Assembly (NCBI GenBank): GCA_022820725.1
Contig: JAJEFA010000010.1
Span: forward strand, 1 to 64,000
Direction: 5' to 3'
Origin: Candidatus Binatia bacterium
GTDB lineage: Bacteria; Desulfobacterota; Binatia; Bin18
Length of the DNA: 64,000 bases
Position 1 is the stretch's first letter, and each line of letters begins with the position of its first letter. Below the pieces are notes generated by a model. That model saw nothing but the letters and a program-made list of their open reading frames with translations, ran no database searches and was not told the DNA's origin. Of this stretch, positions 34,709-43,064 are shown one piece after another. The position numbers and the translations under genes are program-made.

Positions 34709-34731
34709 CCCTCGCCCCTTGGGGACGAGGG
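34709..34731. terminator. GC-rich hairpin repeat between GFA and DUF2442 genes
   Basis: CCCTCG-CCCC and GGGG-A-CGAGGG can pair around a TT loop. The hairpin is preceded by CCCCTCACCCCAA, the same lead-in as the hairpins at 40941 and 60990. It lies just downstream of the GFA gene on its strand, where it could end transcription before the DUF2442 gene, but no T-run follows in that direction. Confidence 0.5.
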
Positions 34732-34760
34732 AGCAGGACATTTCCTCCCTCCGTCGTGAG

Positions 34761-35177
34761 TTAAAACGACTTCGGCATACCGTCTACTTTTGGTACATCC
34801 GGGTGCATCACATCCCACGGCTGGGCACTGGCCACATAAATATCCCGCTGAGGCTGATACCAGCTTGGGTCGTCGAGACTGCCCGCGTACAGCACCCTGA
34901 AGTCCGGCGCAGCCCCGTTGGTTAACAGGACGGGGGAACCACAGGAGGGGCAGAACGAGCGGCCCATCGTGTGACCGCGGTCGGCCGGCTTCTCATACCA
35001 GGCCAGCTCGCCCGTGAGAGAAAAGTCGGATTTTTTGACGATGACCGCCGCAAAATAGGCACTACCGGTTGCGCGCTGACAGTCCCGACAATGGCAGTTT
35101 CCCATATAGAGCGGTTCGGCCGCACAACTATAACGGACCGCACCACACGCACAGCCACCGGAAAATGGCGTCTTCAT
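34761..35177 (-). CDS. GFA/CENP-V-family zinc protein
   Basis: The 138-residue protein has the CENP-V/GFA domain with its zinc-binding cysteines: GGCACGAVRYSC, MGNCHCRDCQRATGSAYFAAVIV and FCPSCGSPVLLTN. The family includes the so-called glutathione-dependent formaldehyde-activating enzymes, but most members are uncharacterised, so the reaction is not assigned. The start is the ATG at 35177, which has AAGGAGG six bases upstream. An in-frame TTG two codons earlier is less likely. It is the fifth gene of the minus-strand catabolic run that begins with the extradiol dioxygenase. Confidence 0.85.
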   Translation of the reverse strand: MKTPFSGGCACGAVRYSCAAEPLYMGNCHCRDCQRATGSAYFAAVIVKKSDFSLTGELAWYEKPADRGHTMGRSFCPSCGSPVLLTNGAAPDFRVLYAGSLDDPSWYQPQRDIYVASAQPWDVMHPDVPKVDGMPKSF

Positions 35178-35231
35178 ATTCAACCTCCTTGCGCAGTGTC
35201 GAGAATAATATTCTGGAAGCAGAACTCCTTG

Positions 35232-36386
35232 TCAGGCCGCGACCGCAGGATGCAGCTCTTTCAGGCGCGGGTACACTTCTCGGGCAAAGAGCTGCATGCC
35301 CTTCACCGTCTCTTGATGGTCGAGAAAGCCGGCTTGGCCCATCAGAAGGATGTGTCCAAATCCACCCACGTGTTCATAAAACTTGATGATTTGACGGTAG
35401 ACGGAATCCGGGTTGCCGGCAAAGACCAACCCGTGCTCCATAAAGCTCTCTAGCTTCGGGTTCTGGAACATCTTGAACACGCCCGAGGCCGGTCCTTTCA
35501 TCGCGCCGGCCATCGCCTGTGGAGGATGATAGCCTGGCGGGCTGGTGAACTGGAACGGCACCTTATTGGCCTCCACATACCACATCAGCTTGCGCGCCCC
35601 GGCATAGCCTTCCTCATCCGTCTCACCCGTGTACACCAGGGCAGCATAGGCAAAACGATCCAGACCGGCGGGGGGAAGGCCGAGTTCGGCCCGGCGGGCT
35701 CGATAGGAATCAAACACCTGTTTCGACCCGTCAAAGCCGGTCAAAAAACAGGCCACAACAGTACCGCGCTCCCCAACCGCCTGCGCCGAGCCCGGACTGA
35801 GCGCCGTGATCCAGACGGGCGGGTGCGGCTCCTGATAAGGCCGAGGCCAGATGTTGACCTGGCGATGGTGAAAGTATTTACCCTCCCAGTTGAACGGCCC
35901 GTCGTGACGGGTCCAGGCTTTGAGGATCAAGTCATACGCTTCCCAAAAGCGCTCCATCATGCGCGTGGGCCGATGGTTACCGGCCGACATTTCATACGGC
36001 ACACCGCGCACAAAGCCAACCTCCAGACGCCCGCGGGAGTAGACATCGACCATGGCCATCTCTTCTGCCACACGCACGGGCTCACGCCGGTTGGCAATCG
36101 GGTTGCCGAGAATCAACAGACGGGCGGCTTTGGTTTCACGGGCGAGGATACCCATGACGATAGGACCGCCTGGGTTGAGATTGGTCGCGGTCTGATGGTG
36201 CTCGTTCACCATAATGTCGAGCCCCAACTCCTCGGCAATCAGCCATTCGTCGATAAACCGGTGATACAGGTCGGCTCCGAGTTTCGGGTCGTAGTAGCGA
36301 TTCGGGAGGGTGACGCGGATCGAGTCGTACTCTTTCGCATCGGGCAGCAGATGATAGGCGTTTTCGCTGAAATGCCAGGCACGCAT
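35232..36386 (-). CDS. LLM-class flavin-dependent oxidoreductase (catabolic cluster)
   Basis: The 384-residue luciferase-like protein begins MRAWHFSENAYHLLPDAKEYDSIRVTLPNRYYDP. Blocks include FIDEWLIAEELGLDIMVNEHHQTATNLNPGGPIVMGILARET, LLILGNPIANRREPVRVAEEMAMVDVYSRGRLEVGFVRGVPYE and FGHILLMGQAGFLDHQETVKGMQLFAREVYPRLKE. It is likely an FMN-dependent monooxygenase. The ATG at 36386 is preferred because AAAAGGAG lies about 8 bases upstream. A GTG two codons before would sit only 2 bases after that site. Neighbours on both sides are ring-cleavage and hydrolase genes, so it may hydroxylate an aromatic or dearomatised intermediate. Confidence 0.88.
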   Translation of the reverse strand: MRAWHFSENAYHLLPDAKEYDSIRVTLPNRYYDPKLGADLYHRFIDEWLIAEELGLDIMVNEHHQTATNLNPGGPIVMGILARETKAARLLILGNPIANRREPVRVAEEMAMVDVYSRGRLEVGFVRGVPYEMSAGNHRPTRMMERFWEAYDLILKAWTRHDGPFNWEGKYFHHRQVNIWPRPYQEPHPPVWITALSPGSAQAVGERGTVVACFLTGFDGSKQVFDSYRARRAELGLPPAGLDRFAYAALVYTGETDEEGYAGARKLMWYVEANKVPFQFTSPPGYHPPQAMAGAMKGPASGVFKMFQNPKLESFMEHGLVFAGNPDSVYRQIIKFYEHVGGFGHILLMGQAGFLDHQETVKGMQLFAREVYPRLKELHPAVAA

Positions 36387-36402
36387 GAACACGGCTCCTT
36401 TT

Positions 36403-37194
36403 TTACACTGAGACTAGAAACGCACCGACCCGCTCGACAACCGCCTCCGGCTGTTCCACGTGCGGCCAGTGTCCGGCTCGGTCAATAACGGCAAGCTGCG
36501 CACCGGGAATAGCGTCGCGATAGGCCGTTCCATAATAGCCGGAAGTCACAAAACGATCACTCGCCCCCCAGACGAGAAGCGTCGGAATAGCAATCCGGTG
36601 CAAACGCTGCCGCAATTTCGGATTATGAAAATACGGCTCCCAGGCGTAGAGGGCGGTTGCTTCCCGGTTGCGGGCAATCACGAGGAGTTCGTCATCGGAC
36701 AGGCCGGTATAATCAAGTGCGGCCTGGGCGGGATCGTGATATTGCAACCGCACAACCTCTTCGGGCGGCAGGGCGAAAATATCCGGAATATCCCGCGTCT
36801 CCCGGTCACCGACCTTAATACCGAGCGGCGCGATCAAGACCAGCCGGCCGAGGCGAGCCGTAGACTTGACCGCCATTTCGGCGGCTATCCAGCCACCGAG
36901 CGAGCAGCCGATAACAACCGCATCGCGGAGATCACACTCATCGAGCAGATCGAGATAGAGATAGGCTAGGTCGTCCACCGTGTCGATATCGGTCATGTCG
37001 GGCGCATGACCAAAGCCGGGATGGGTCGGCAGGATTACCCTGCCCTGATTCGCCAACAGAGCAAAAAACGGAGCCTGAGGGAACGGCCCGTCTTCTCCGT
37101 GCAGCACGAGTATCGGACGGCCCTGTCCCTGCTCATAGACGTCAAGTTGTACGCCGTGCAGCGTCAACCGGTGTGACTGGATGGGAGGATTCAT
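36403..37194 (-). CDS. Alpha/beta hydrolase (meta-cleavage-product hydrolase-like)
   Basis: The 263-residue alpha/beta hydrolase keeps the full triad: nucleophile Ser98 in VIGCSLGGW, an Asp in LLVWGASDRFV and His in DRAGHWPHVEQPEAVVERV. The oxyanion region is PILVLHGEDG. The fold and length match the C-C bond hydrolases that act on meta-ring-cleavage products (BphD/HsaD group), although esterases and haloalkane dehalogenase-like enzymes are close relatives. Its position in a run with an extradiol dioxygenase supports the C-C hydrolase reading. The start at 37194 has only a weak ribosome site. The stop of the amidohydrolase lies 71 bases upstream. Confidence 0.82.
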   Translation of the reverse strand: MNPPIQSHRLTLHGVQLDVYEQGQGRPILVLHGEDGPFPQAPFFALLANQGRVILPTHPGFGHAPDMTDIDTVDDLAYLYLDLLDECDLRDAVVIGCSLGGWIAAEMAVKSTARLGRLVLIAPLGIKVGDRETRDIPDIFALPPEEVVRLQYHDPAQAALDYTGLSDDELLVIARNREATALYAWEPYFHNPKLRQRLHRIAIPTLLVWGASDRFVTSGYYGTAYRDAIPGAQLAVIDRAGHWPHVEQPEAVVERVGAFLVSV

Positions 37195-37265
37195 GGTTCA
37201 CCTGTGTCTAACAGAACTGTACGGTGATATAGGTTGCAACTCCGCACCGCAATCGAGACTTTTCC

Positions 37266-38231
37266 TCACACCGCAAACAAACGTTCGACATTACCGTGCA
37301 GTATCTGCTCCCGCTCGGCATCCGAGCAGGCCAGCTTCTCCACTAGTTCAATGGGCCGCTGCCAGGAACCGTAGGGATGGTCTGTGCCCAGCACGAGTTG
37401 CTGGGCTCCCATCATCGACAGGCACCATTCCAGCGGTTCCGGCTCATAGGCCACCGTATCCATATACAGTTTTTTCAGAAACCGACTCGGCTCCTTCACC
37501 ACGTCCTCCCCACCAAAGGCTCCCAGCATGCCGTCCAGCCGACCCATCAGATACGGCACGGTCGCACCGACGTGGGGGATGATGATTGGCGCCTGAGCAT
37601 AGTCTGACAACACCCCGGACAGGGCCAGACGCATGGCGGCCAGCGTATTATCGACCATAAACGCCAGCACCGGCACCGGCACCAGGTCCATCATATAGCG
37701 CTGATTCAAGGGAACAGTGGGATGGATAAAAATGGGCCGACCGAGTTCAGCAATACGCGCGAAAACGGGACGGAACTCAGGAGAGTCGAGCGGTTTGTCG
37801 TTGATATTGGAATACAGTTGAAGGCCGCGAAAGTTGAGTTCCGAGAGACAGCGGTCGAGTTCCCTGAGCGTCGCCTCAGGGTCCCCAAAGCCCAAAGTCG
37901 CATAGCCCCAGAAGCGATCCGGGTGAGTGGCAATGAGTTCGGCCAGGAGATCGTTCGCAATCCGGGCCAACTCATCAGCCTGAGCGCCCCCGACCCGGTC
38001 CGGGCCGGGCACGGCAAGACTCAGGATGGAGATGTCGATGCCCGCCTTATCCATATGCGCCAGCTTGGTCTGCATGTCGTACAGGGGCGGCAACATGGGA
38101 ATGGTCAGGCCCTGACAGCAGTGAAAATGATACGTGCCGTCCACCAGCCGGGTGTAGGGAAAGTCGCTCCGTTTTTCGAGCGTGCGGGCGATGTGCTCAG
38201 ATAAGAAATGAGTGTGAACGTCGATTTTCAT
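37266..38231 (-). CDS. Amidohydrolase-2 family protein (ACMSD-like)
   Basis: The 321-residue TIM-barrel protein starts MKIDVHTHFLSEHIARTLE, with the metal-binding HxH, and shows PLYDMQTKLAHMDKAGIDISILSLAVPGPDRV, FIHPTVPLNQRYM, IIIPHVGATVPYLMGRLD and a final GTDHPYGSW with the metal-binding Asp. These place it in amidohydrolase family 2, near aminocarboxymuconate-semialdehyde decarboxylase, gamma-resorcylate decarboxylase and related enzymes that use a zinc ion to decarboxylate or hydrate aromatic-derived acids. The ATG at 38231 has GAGAGAGGAGGG upstream. Gene order next to the dioxygenase suggests it processes a ring-cleavage product. Confidence 0.85.
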   Translation of the reverse strand: MKIDVHTHFLSEHIARTLEKRSDFPYTRLVDGTYHFHCCQGLTIPMLPPLYDMQTKLAHMDKAGIDISILSLAVPGPDRVGGAQADELARIANDLLAELIATHPDRFWGYATLGFGDPEATLRELDRCLSELNFRGLQLYSNINDKPLDSPEFRPVFARIAELGRPIFIHPTVPLNQRYMMDLVPVPVLAFMVDNTLAAMRLALSGVLSDYAQAPIIIPHVGATVPYLMGRLDGMLGAFGGEDVVKEPSRFLKKLYMDTVAYEPEPLEWCLSMMGAQQLVLGTDHPYGSWQRPIELVEKLACSDAEREQILHGNVERLFAV

Positions 38232-38263
38232 GCTCGCCCTCCTCTCTCTTTGCGACAACGCGC

Positions 38264-39169
38264 TTACCCGGCCTTGCGGGATTCACTCCGCACGTCAAAA
38301 CCGCCTTCTTCGGGCGCGTGGCCATAGACGTCGCGCACATAGTATTCGGACTGATGGGTCGCGGACCGTCCGCCCCAGCCATACTCGATCAGCCAGCCCG
38401 AGGGCGTACGAAAGTAGAAGGAATACATATGGTCATTGGAGTGTTTCCCCGGTGTAATGGCGACCGGCACCTTATGCTCACGGACAATCTCATGGGTCAG
38501 ACCTACGTCGTCCAGATTGTCGACCTCGACCATAATATGGTTGAGGCGCTGCTCGGACGGGCCGATCCCAAAGGCCACGGAGTGGTCTCGCTCATTGCAG
38601 TGCATAAAAACTGGTGCAATCGTCTGCTTGCCCCTGTGAATTTTGTATTCCACGCTGCCGCGCATGCCCAGGGCACGGTAAAAGCGGTAGGCCGCATCCG
38701 TATCCTGTTGGCCGACGATACAATGTCCCAAGCCGCCCGCGCCGGTCTTGAACCGGCCGTGCATGCGGCGTCCGGGATAAAACGGCTGGCTGAACTGGAC
38801 CTGCGGACCGTGAAAAATTTCAACCGGATTGCCGTTGGGGTCGGCGAGTTTCAATACTTCCAGCACGCGACGCTCGGCAGCCTCGTCCGACGATCCCACG
38901 CGGTAGGCAATATCCGCCTCGGACAACTGCTGCTGCATCTGTCCGAACTCTTCGGGCCCGGCAACCCGAAAGCCGAGATAGAGCAGATCGTCGCTTGGGT
39001 CGTCGTGCAGGACAATCCGATGATGCCAGTAATCCATGCGCGCGTAGCAGCGGTCGCCTTCTCCTTCGTCCGCAATTTCCCAGCCAATGATATTGGCCGC
39101 AAAATGCTTCCAGGTGTCGATATCCTTGACGCCAACGCCCATATATCCCAACTCTGTAACGTGAGTCAT
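38264..39169 (-). CDS. Extradiol ring-cleavage dioxygenase (BphC/HsaC-like, VOC fold)
   Basis: The 301-residue protein is a two-domain type I extradiol dioxygenase with tandem VOC modules. The C-terminal module carries the Fe(II) facial triad: His149 (GAGGLGHCIV), His211 (RLNHIMVEV) and Glu262 (GWLIEYGW). A His at 196 (CNERDHSVAF) and the HSNDHMYSFYF segment match the active-site shell of 2,3-dihydroxybiphenyl and catechol 2,3-dioxygenases. It would cleave a catechol next to the diol to a yellow semialdehyde-type product. It is the first gene of the minus arm, followed by amidohydrolase, hydrolase and LLM genes. The specific catechol cannot be named. Confidence 0.92.
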   Translation of the reverse strand: MTHVTELGYMGVGVKDIDTWKHFAANIIGWEIADEGEGDRCYARMDYWHHRIVLHDDPSDDLLYLGFRVAGPEEFGQMQQQLSEADIAYRVGSSDEAAERRVLEVLKLADPNGNPVEIFHGPQVQFSQPFYPGRRMHGRFKTGAGGLGHCIVGQQDTDAAYRFYRALGMRGSVEYKIHRGKQTIAPVFMHCNERDHSVAFGIGPSEQRLNHIMVEVDNLDDVGLTHEIVREHKVPVAITPGKHSNDHMYSFYFRTPSGWLIEYGWGGRSATHQSEYYVRDVYGHAPEEGGFDVRSESRKAG

Positions 39170-39239
39170 ATTTCCCTCCTGTGGAGTTGTTTTTCCATCT
39201 CGCTTTGTCCGCTCCTACCCGTGACCGATCATACCTCTA

Positions 39240-39251
39240 CTGTCAAGACAG
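39240..39251. promoter_or_regulatory. Short palindrome in the divergent intergenic region (possible operator)
   Basis: CTGTC-AA-GACAG is a perfect 5+5 palindrome in the 200-base gap between the divergent extradiol dioxygenase and MetE-like genes. A related ATGTCTGTCAGG lies about 70 bases to the right. It could be an operator for a regulator of both arms, but no regulator gene is adjacent, and such short palindromes arise by chance. Confidence 0.3.
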
Positions 39252-39369
39252 ATATAGGGATAGGCAGGTTGCGGCTTCCGTTCCGGGCAGGAGTGCGCTA
39301 CCGTGCCTTTCTCGTCTCATGTCTGTCAGGTGTAAAGCGGGAAGGATATATCGCTGACGGGAGTCGCCC

Positions 39370-40368
39370 ATGATCCGAACAACGGTCGTAGGAAGTTGGC
39401 CGCTGCCTGAACAGTACCGGAACCGCTTATTACAGTATCACCGAGGGCAGTTGCCCGACATGCTCGTCAAACCGACACTGAGCGGTGCAGCAGAAGTGGC
39501 CATCCGTGAGCAGCAGGCGACCGGCGTGACCCAGTTCATGGGTGGCGAGTTTTTCGCTGAGGTCTTCATTCAGCACATCCCCCGCCAACTCACCGGCATC
39601 CGCCTGGTGAAACCCCAAGCCGACGAATTGCGGACGTATAGGGATGTGGCCCGCTACGAACTGACCGGCGATATCGAGGCGCCTCGCGGTCTGGGCTATG
39701 TCGAGGCATTCCGCCGAGAGTCTCATATTGAACCGAGCCTGGACAAAGCTGCCGTGCCCGGGCCCTTGGAAGTGCTCGGACACCTTAAATGGACGGACGC
39801 GGTCCGGGCTCAGCTTCCACGGGCCATCGAGATCGTGAATCGGGAGCTGCGCGGGCTCGCGGCAGCCAAAGTCCGGGAGATTCAACTGGATATCCCCACG
39901 GTCGCCATCCGCTCCGTCCTGGGCCGTCTCGCGCCCGAGGAGGCGGCCGATGTAATCGCCCGGAGCTTTGAAGGGGTAGATGCGCTCAAGACTATCCACT
40001 GTTGCCTGGGCGATCTCGGTTCGCAGTCGGCCGTCACCACCCATAATCTCCACGCCCTGCTACCCTATATTGAGCGCCTGGCCGGGGTGATCGACAAGGT
40101 CCACCTGGAATGCTCCCATCCCGGACAGTGGGCCGACCGGGCCTGTCTGCGCGATATTCCCACGGGCATGCAGGTCATTGCCGGCATTGTCGATGTCAAA
40201 GCGCCGGTCGAGACTAACGCGCAGATTGAGGAGCGTATTCGTGAGGTGCTCAAATATGTCGAAGCAGACCGGCTGTGGATTGCGCCGTCCTGCGGCCTGG
40301 GCCGTCGCACAACGGACATTGCCATGGGCAAAGTCTCGCGCATGGTTGAGGTAGCAAAGCGCAGCTGA
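39370..40368 (+). CDS. MetE C-terminal-domain-like protein (methionine synthase family)
   Basis: The 332-residue protein resembles the C-terminal catalytic half of cobalamin-independent methionine synthase: MIRTTVVGSWPLP, IREQQATGVTQFMGGEFF, GPLEVLGHLKW, IQLDIPTVAIRSV, KTIHCCLGDL (the HxC zinc-ligand pair), KVHLECSHPGQ (the Glu and Cys region) and a final LWIAPSCGLGRR with the last Cys. The full-length MetE N-terminal domain is absent, as in the archaeal-type and MetE-like stand-alone proteins. The methyl donor and acceptor are unknown. It opens the plus arm, 51 bases before the hydroquinone dioxygenase small subunit, so demethylation of an aromatic methyl ether is a possible role, though this is inference. 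Confidence 0.8.
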   Translation: MIRTTVVGSWPLPEQYRNRLLQYHRGQLPDMLVKPTLSGAAEVAIREQQATGVTQFMGGEFFAEVFIQHIPRQLTGIRLVKPQADELRTYRDVARYELTGDIEAPRGLGYVEAFRRESHIEPSLDKAAVPGPLEVLGHLKWTDAVRAQLPRAIEIVNRELRGLAAAKVREIQLDIPTVAIRSVLGRLAPEEAADVIARSFEGVDALKTIHCCLGDLGSQSAVTTHNLHALLPYIERLAGVIDKVHLECSHPGQWADRACLRDIPTGMQVIAGIVDVKAPVETNAQIEERIREVLKYVEADRLWIAPSCGLGRRTTDIAMGKVSRMVEVAKRS

Positions 40369-40419
40369 CACAGTCTATGTTCACAGTCGAACAGGTCGGC
40401 AGTATCAGGAGGGAGCAGT

Positions 40420-40920
40420 ATGTCGGAATATACGACCGTGTTTGGTTCCCTGGAGCGGTATGAAAAAGGCCGGGTCGAGATCATTAACGACCAAGCCCGG
40501 CATTACGCCTTTTCCAATATCTTCGAGGTTGCCTCTCAGGCCCAGCCGTATGAAAAGATCGCCGTGGCAAAAAACCTGGAGTATGTGGTCGAAGTCCTGC
40601 GCGCGGAAGGTCGCTCAGACTGGTTTACCGCGGCGCACGATGAGTTCGCAGTGGTCATGGACGGGCACCTGGAGCTTCATCTGGTCAAACTCGGCGACCC
40701 GGCCTCCGTTGTTTCACCGGACACGCAAGGGTCGGTGCGCCTGCCTGGAGCGCCCGTCGGCAAAAATATGGGCTGGATGAAACTCGGGCGCGGGCATCAG
40801 GCCCTGCTGCCGGCCGGTGCGGCCTATCAGTTTCTGGCCGAACAGCCGTGCGTCATACTGCTGCAAACGCTGAAAGGCCCGCTCACGGTCGAAAAATGGG
40901 CGGATATTTGCGCGGGCTAG
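40420..40920 (+). CDS. Hydroquinone 1,2-dioxygenase small subunit (HapC-like)
   Basis: The 166-residue cupin-like protein reads MSEYTTVFGSLERYEKGRVEIINDQARHYAFSNIFEVASQAQPYEKIAVAKNLEYVVEVLRAEG, with later HDEFAVVMDGHLELHLVKL and QALLPAGAAYQFLAEQPCVILLQTLKGP. Length (about 18 kDa) and pairing with the 37 kDa gene downstream match the two-subunit hydroquinone dioxygenases (HapC/HapD, PnpE1/E2) that cleave hydroquinone to 4-hydroxymuconic semialdehyde. A ribosome site (CAGGAGGGAG) precedes the ATG. In known enzymes the metal site is in the large subunit and the small one supports it. Sequence recognition is from memory of the family. Confidence 0.78.
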   Translation: MSEYTTVFGSLERYEKGRVEIINDQARHYAFSNIFEVASQAQPYEKIAVAKNLEYVVEVLRAEGRSDWFTAAHDEFAVVMDGHLELHLVKLGDPASVVSPDTQGSVRLPGAPVGKNMGWMKLGRGHQALLPAGAAYQFLAEQPCVILLQTLKGPLTVEKWADICAG

Positions 40921-40940
40921 CATACATACCCCCACCCTAG

Positions 40941-40962
40941 CCCTCTCCCAGGAGGAGAGGGG
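40941..40962. terminator. Hairpin repeat between the two dioxygenase subunit genes
   Basis: CCCTCTCC and GGAGAGGGG can pair around CAGGA. The lead-in CACCCTAGC is shared with the hairpin at 60990. It stands between genes that should be co-expressed, and the following GGAAGGAGGAG is the ribosome site of the large-subunit gene. It might attenuate or stabilise the transcript and need not fully end it. Confidence 0.5.
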
Positions 40963-40978
40963 AAGGAGGAGACAGACA

Positions 40979-41968
40979 ATGAGCAGCACCAAAGCCTCGG
41001 CGCCCGACACGAAGACCGGGTATAAGCGTTTTGAGTTAGGACAGTTTTCTTTTTCACGCGACGAGTACTTCGTCACCGTCCGCTGGCCAGCCAGGGAGAC
41101 ACAACTTTCCCACACCCTGCCGGTGGACGCCTTTCTCAGGGCCCTGGTGCGCGATGTGGCCTGGGGATTTTTTTACGGCTGGGTCAATTTTGATGCCGTG
41201 CTCGGCACCCGAAACCGGTACGGACAGGTGGAGTTATACGCCGGACGCTATAACGACAGCTATCATGACTCCGGCCTCGATTATGTCGAGACCTTTGAGA
41301 CACCAGAGATTCTGGCCACCTTCAAGGCCATGCTGGCCGACTGGACGAATGCCGGTTTTGACCCGTTTGCCGCGCCCGCGGAGACCGGCACCACGGTCTT
41401 CGGCAAAAAGAACGGGAGCAATACCGCGGCCATTGAACGCAACCGGGAGACCTGCCGACGCATGCCGGGTCTGCCCGGCGATGCCTCGCTTCGCTCGGAC
41501 ACCAACGGCTATCCAGTCAACCGCGCCTTTGCCGATGTCGAACAGGACGAGCCCGAGATTCATGCCGAGCCGGGCTTTGAGAACGAGGTTCACGCCTTTA
41601 ATCTGTTCAAATACTTGTCTCGCTCCGATGTAACCTGGAACCCTTCCGTCGTCTCTGTGTGTCGCAACAGCCTGTTCTGCCCGACCACCGAGGAGCACAT
41701 CCTGCCGGTCATTCATGGCAACGACCGGGTCGAGTGGTTCATTCAGGTCAGCGATCAAATCACCTGGCAGGTGAGCGATAAGGAAACTGGCCATCCTCGG
41801 GCCAGGGTGGTCATGAAGCCTGGCGATGTGGCGGCCATGCCGGCCGATATTCGGCACCAGGGCTTTTCGCCCAAGCGCGCCATGCTGCTGGTTTGGGAAA
41901 ACGCGACTTCAGGTCTGCCTGAGAAATACGACAGCGGCGAGCTCTCACCCTATCCGATCGAGCTGTAA
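40979..41968 (+). CDS. Hydroquinone 1,2-dioxygenase large subunit (HapD-like)
   Basis: The 329-residue protein reads RFELGQFSFSRDEYFVTVRWPA, SHTLPVDAFLRALVRDVAWGFFYGWVNFDAVLGTRN, GLDYVETFETPEILATFKAML, NGYPVNRAFADVEQDEPEIHAEPGFENEVHAFNLFKYLSRSDVTWNPS, LFCPTTEEHILPVIHGNDRVEWFIQVSDQITWQV and VVMKPGDVAAMPADIRHQGFSPKRAMLLVWENA. These blocks fit the large, cupin-containing subunit of HapD/PnpE2-type hydroquinone dioxygenases, with His and Glu of the Fe(II) site in EEHILPVIHGND and IRHQGF. Ring cleavage of hydroquinone would feed maleylacetate and 3-oxoadipate. The later dehydrogenase and reductase genes are not in this window. Confidence 0.82.
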   Translation: MSSTKASAPDTKTGYKRFELGQFSFSRDEYFVTVRWPARETQLSHTLPVDAFLRALVRDVAWGFFYGWVNFDAVLGTRNRYGQVELYAGRYNDSYHDSGLDYVETFETPEILATFKAMLADWTNAGFDPFAAPAETGTTVFGKKNGSNTAAIERNRETCRRMPGLPGDASLRSDTNGYPVNRAFADVEQDEPEIHAEPGFENEVHAFNLFKYLSRSDVTWNPSVVSVCRNSLFCPTTEEHILPVIHGNDRVEWFIQVSDQITWQVSDKETGHPRARVVMKPGDVAAMPADIRHQGFSPKRAMLLVWENATSGLPEKYDSGELSPYPIEL

Positions 41969-41984
41969 TCAGAAGGAGAACCGC

Positions 41985-43040
41985 ATGAAATTCGGCGTGT
42001 TGTATATTCCTGACTATTACGAAGAGCGCCACAAATCGTCCAGCCATTACTACGGAGAAATGCTGGAGCAGATCGATCTGTGTGAAGAAATCGGCATGGA
42101 CAGCATCTGGTTTGCCGAGCACTACGTCGGCGGCTATGCCTTTCCTTCCCCGCCGATTTTTGCCGCCGCAGTGGCCCAGCGCACCAAGCGCGTTCGCTTC
42201 GGCACCGCGGTAACCTTGTTGCCATTGACCAACCCGATCAAGACGGCCGAGGAATATGCCATGCTGGACGTCCTCAGCGACGGACGGCTCGACTTCGGGA
42301 TCGGCCGGGGCATCCTGCGCCACGAGTACGACCTGTTTGGAATCAACCCGGACGAGAGCCAGGGCCGTTATCACGAGGCGCTCGATGTTATCCTCCAGGC
42401 CTGGACCCAGGACGAGGTCACGTGCACGGGCGACTACTTCACCGTCGATCATGTCAAAACCCTGCCCAAGCCGGTTCAGCACCCCCATCCTCCTGTCTGG
42501 GCCGCCGCGGTGGCTTCCCAAGAGTCGTTCGTCTGGACGGGTGAACGGGGTTATAACATCATGCTCGTCCCATTCGCCTATCCAACCTTCGGACCGCTAC
42601 GCGAGCGTGTCGATCTGTATCGCCAGACCTTGATCGACAACGGACACGACCCGGCCCAAAAAGAAGTCCAGGGCACCTACCATCTGTACGTTGCCGAGGA
42701 CGACGAACAGGCCCGGCGCGAAGCCGCAACGGAGTTGGAGCGCTATTTCAAGTTCTTCGCCAGCCTGGACAAGCCCTGGCAGTCGGACGAGTACAAAGCC
42801 TACGGCAAGGGCCTCGGCGCCATCTTCTCTCAGCTCAACTACGACGTTCTGGACAAGGGCGACGGCCTGATGTTCGGGACTCCTGAGCGTTGTATTCAGC
42901 GCATCAAGAACATCAAGGCAGGCTTGGGTATCACCCATATGCTGTTCGAGGTCAATTTCGGCGGCATGGCTCACGACAAGGTGCTACGCTCGCTGGAACG
43001 TTTTGGCAAGGAAGTGCTGCCGCACGTGCGTGACGTATAG
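41985..43040 (+). CDS. LLM-class flavin-dependent oxidoreductase (hydroquinone cluster)
   Basis: The 351-residue luciferase-like monooxygenase starts MKFGVLYIPDYYEERHKSSSHYYGEMLEQIDLCEEIGMDSIWFAEHYVGGYAFPSPPIFAAAVAQRT. Further blocks are VRFGTAVTLLPLTNPIKTAEEYAMLDVLSDGRLDFGIGRGILRHEYD and GTPERCIQRIKNIKAGLGITHMLFEVNFGG. It is an FMN-dependent oxygenase by family. The ATG at 41985 has AGAAGGAG six bases upstream and follows the dioxygenase large subunit by 16 bases, so the two are co-transcribed. It may form a hydroxylated ring from an upstream substrate of the hydroquinone branch. Its closest look-alike here is the LLM gene at 32634. Confidence 0.88.
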   Translation: MKFGVLYIPDYYEERHKSSSHYYGEMLEQIDLCEEIGMDSIWFAEHYVGGYAFPSPPIFAAAVAQRTKRVRFGTAVTLLPLTNPIKTAEEYAMLDVLSDGRLDFGIGRGILRHEYDLFGINPDESQGRYHEALDVILQAWTQDEVTCTGDYFTVDHVKTLPKPVQHPHPPVWAAAVASQESFVWTGERGYNIMLVPFAYPTFGPLRERVDLYRQTLIDNGHDPAQKEVQGTYHLYVAEDDEQARREAATELERYFKFFASLDKPWQSDEYKAYGKGLGAIFSQLNYDVLDKGDGLMFGTPERCIQRIKNIKAGLGITHMLFEVNFGGMAHDKVLRSLERFGKEVLPHVRDV

Positions 43041-43064
43041 GCTTGGTTGGCTGGGGGAGGCAGG

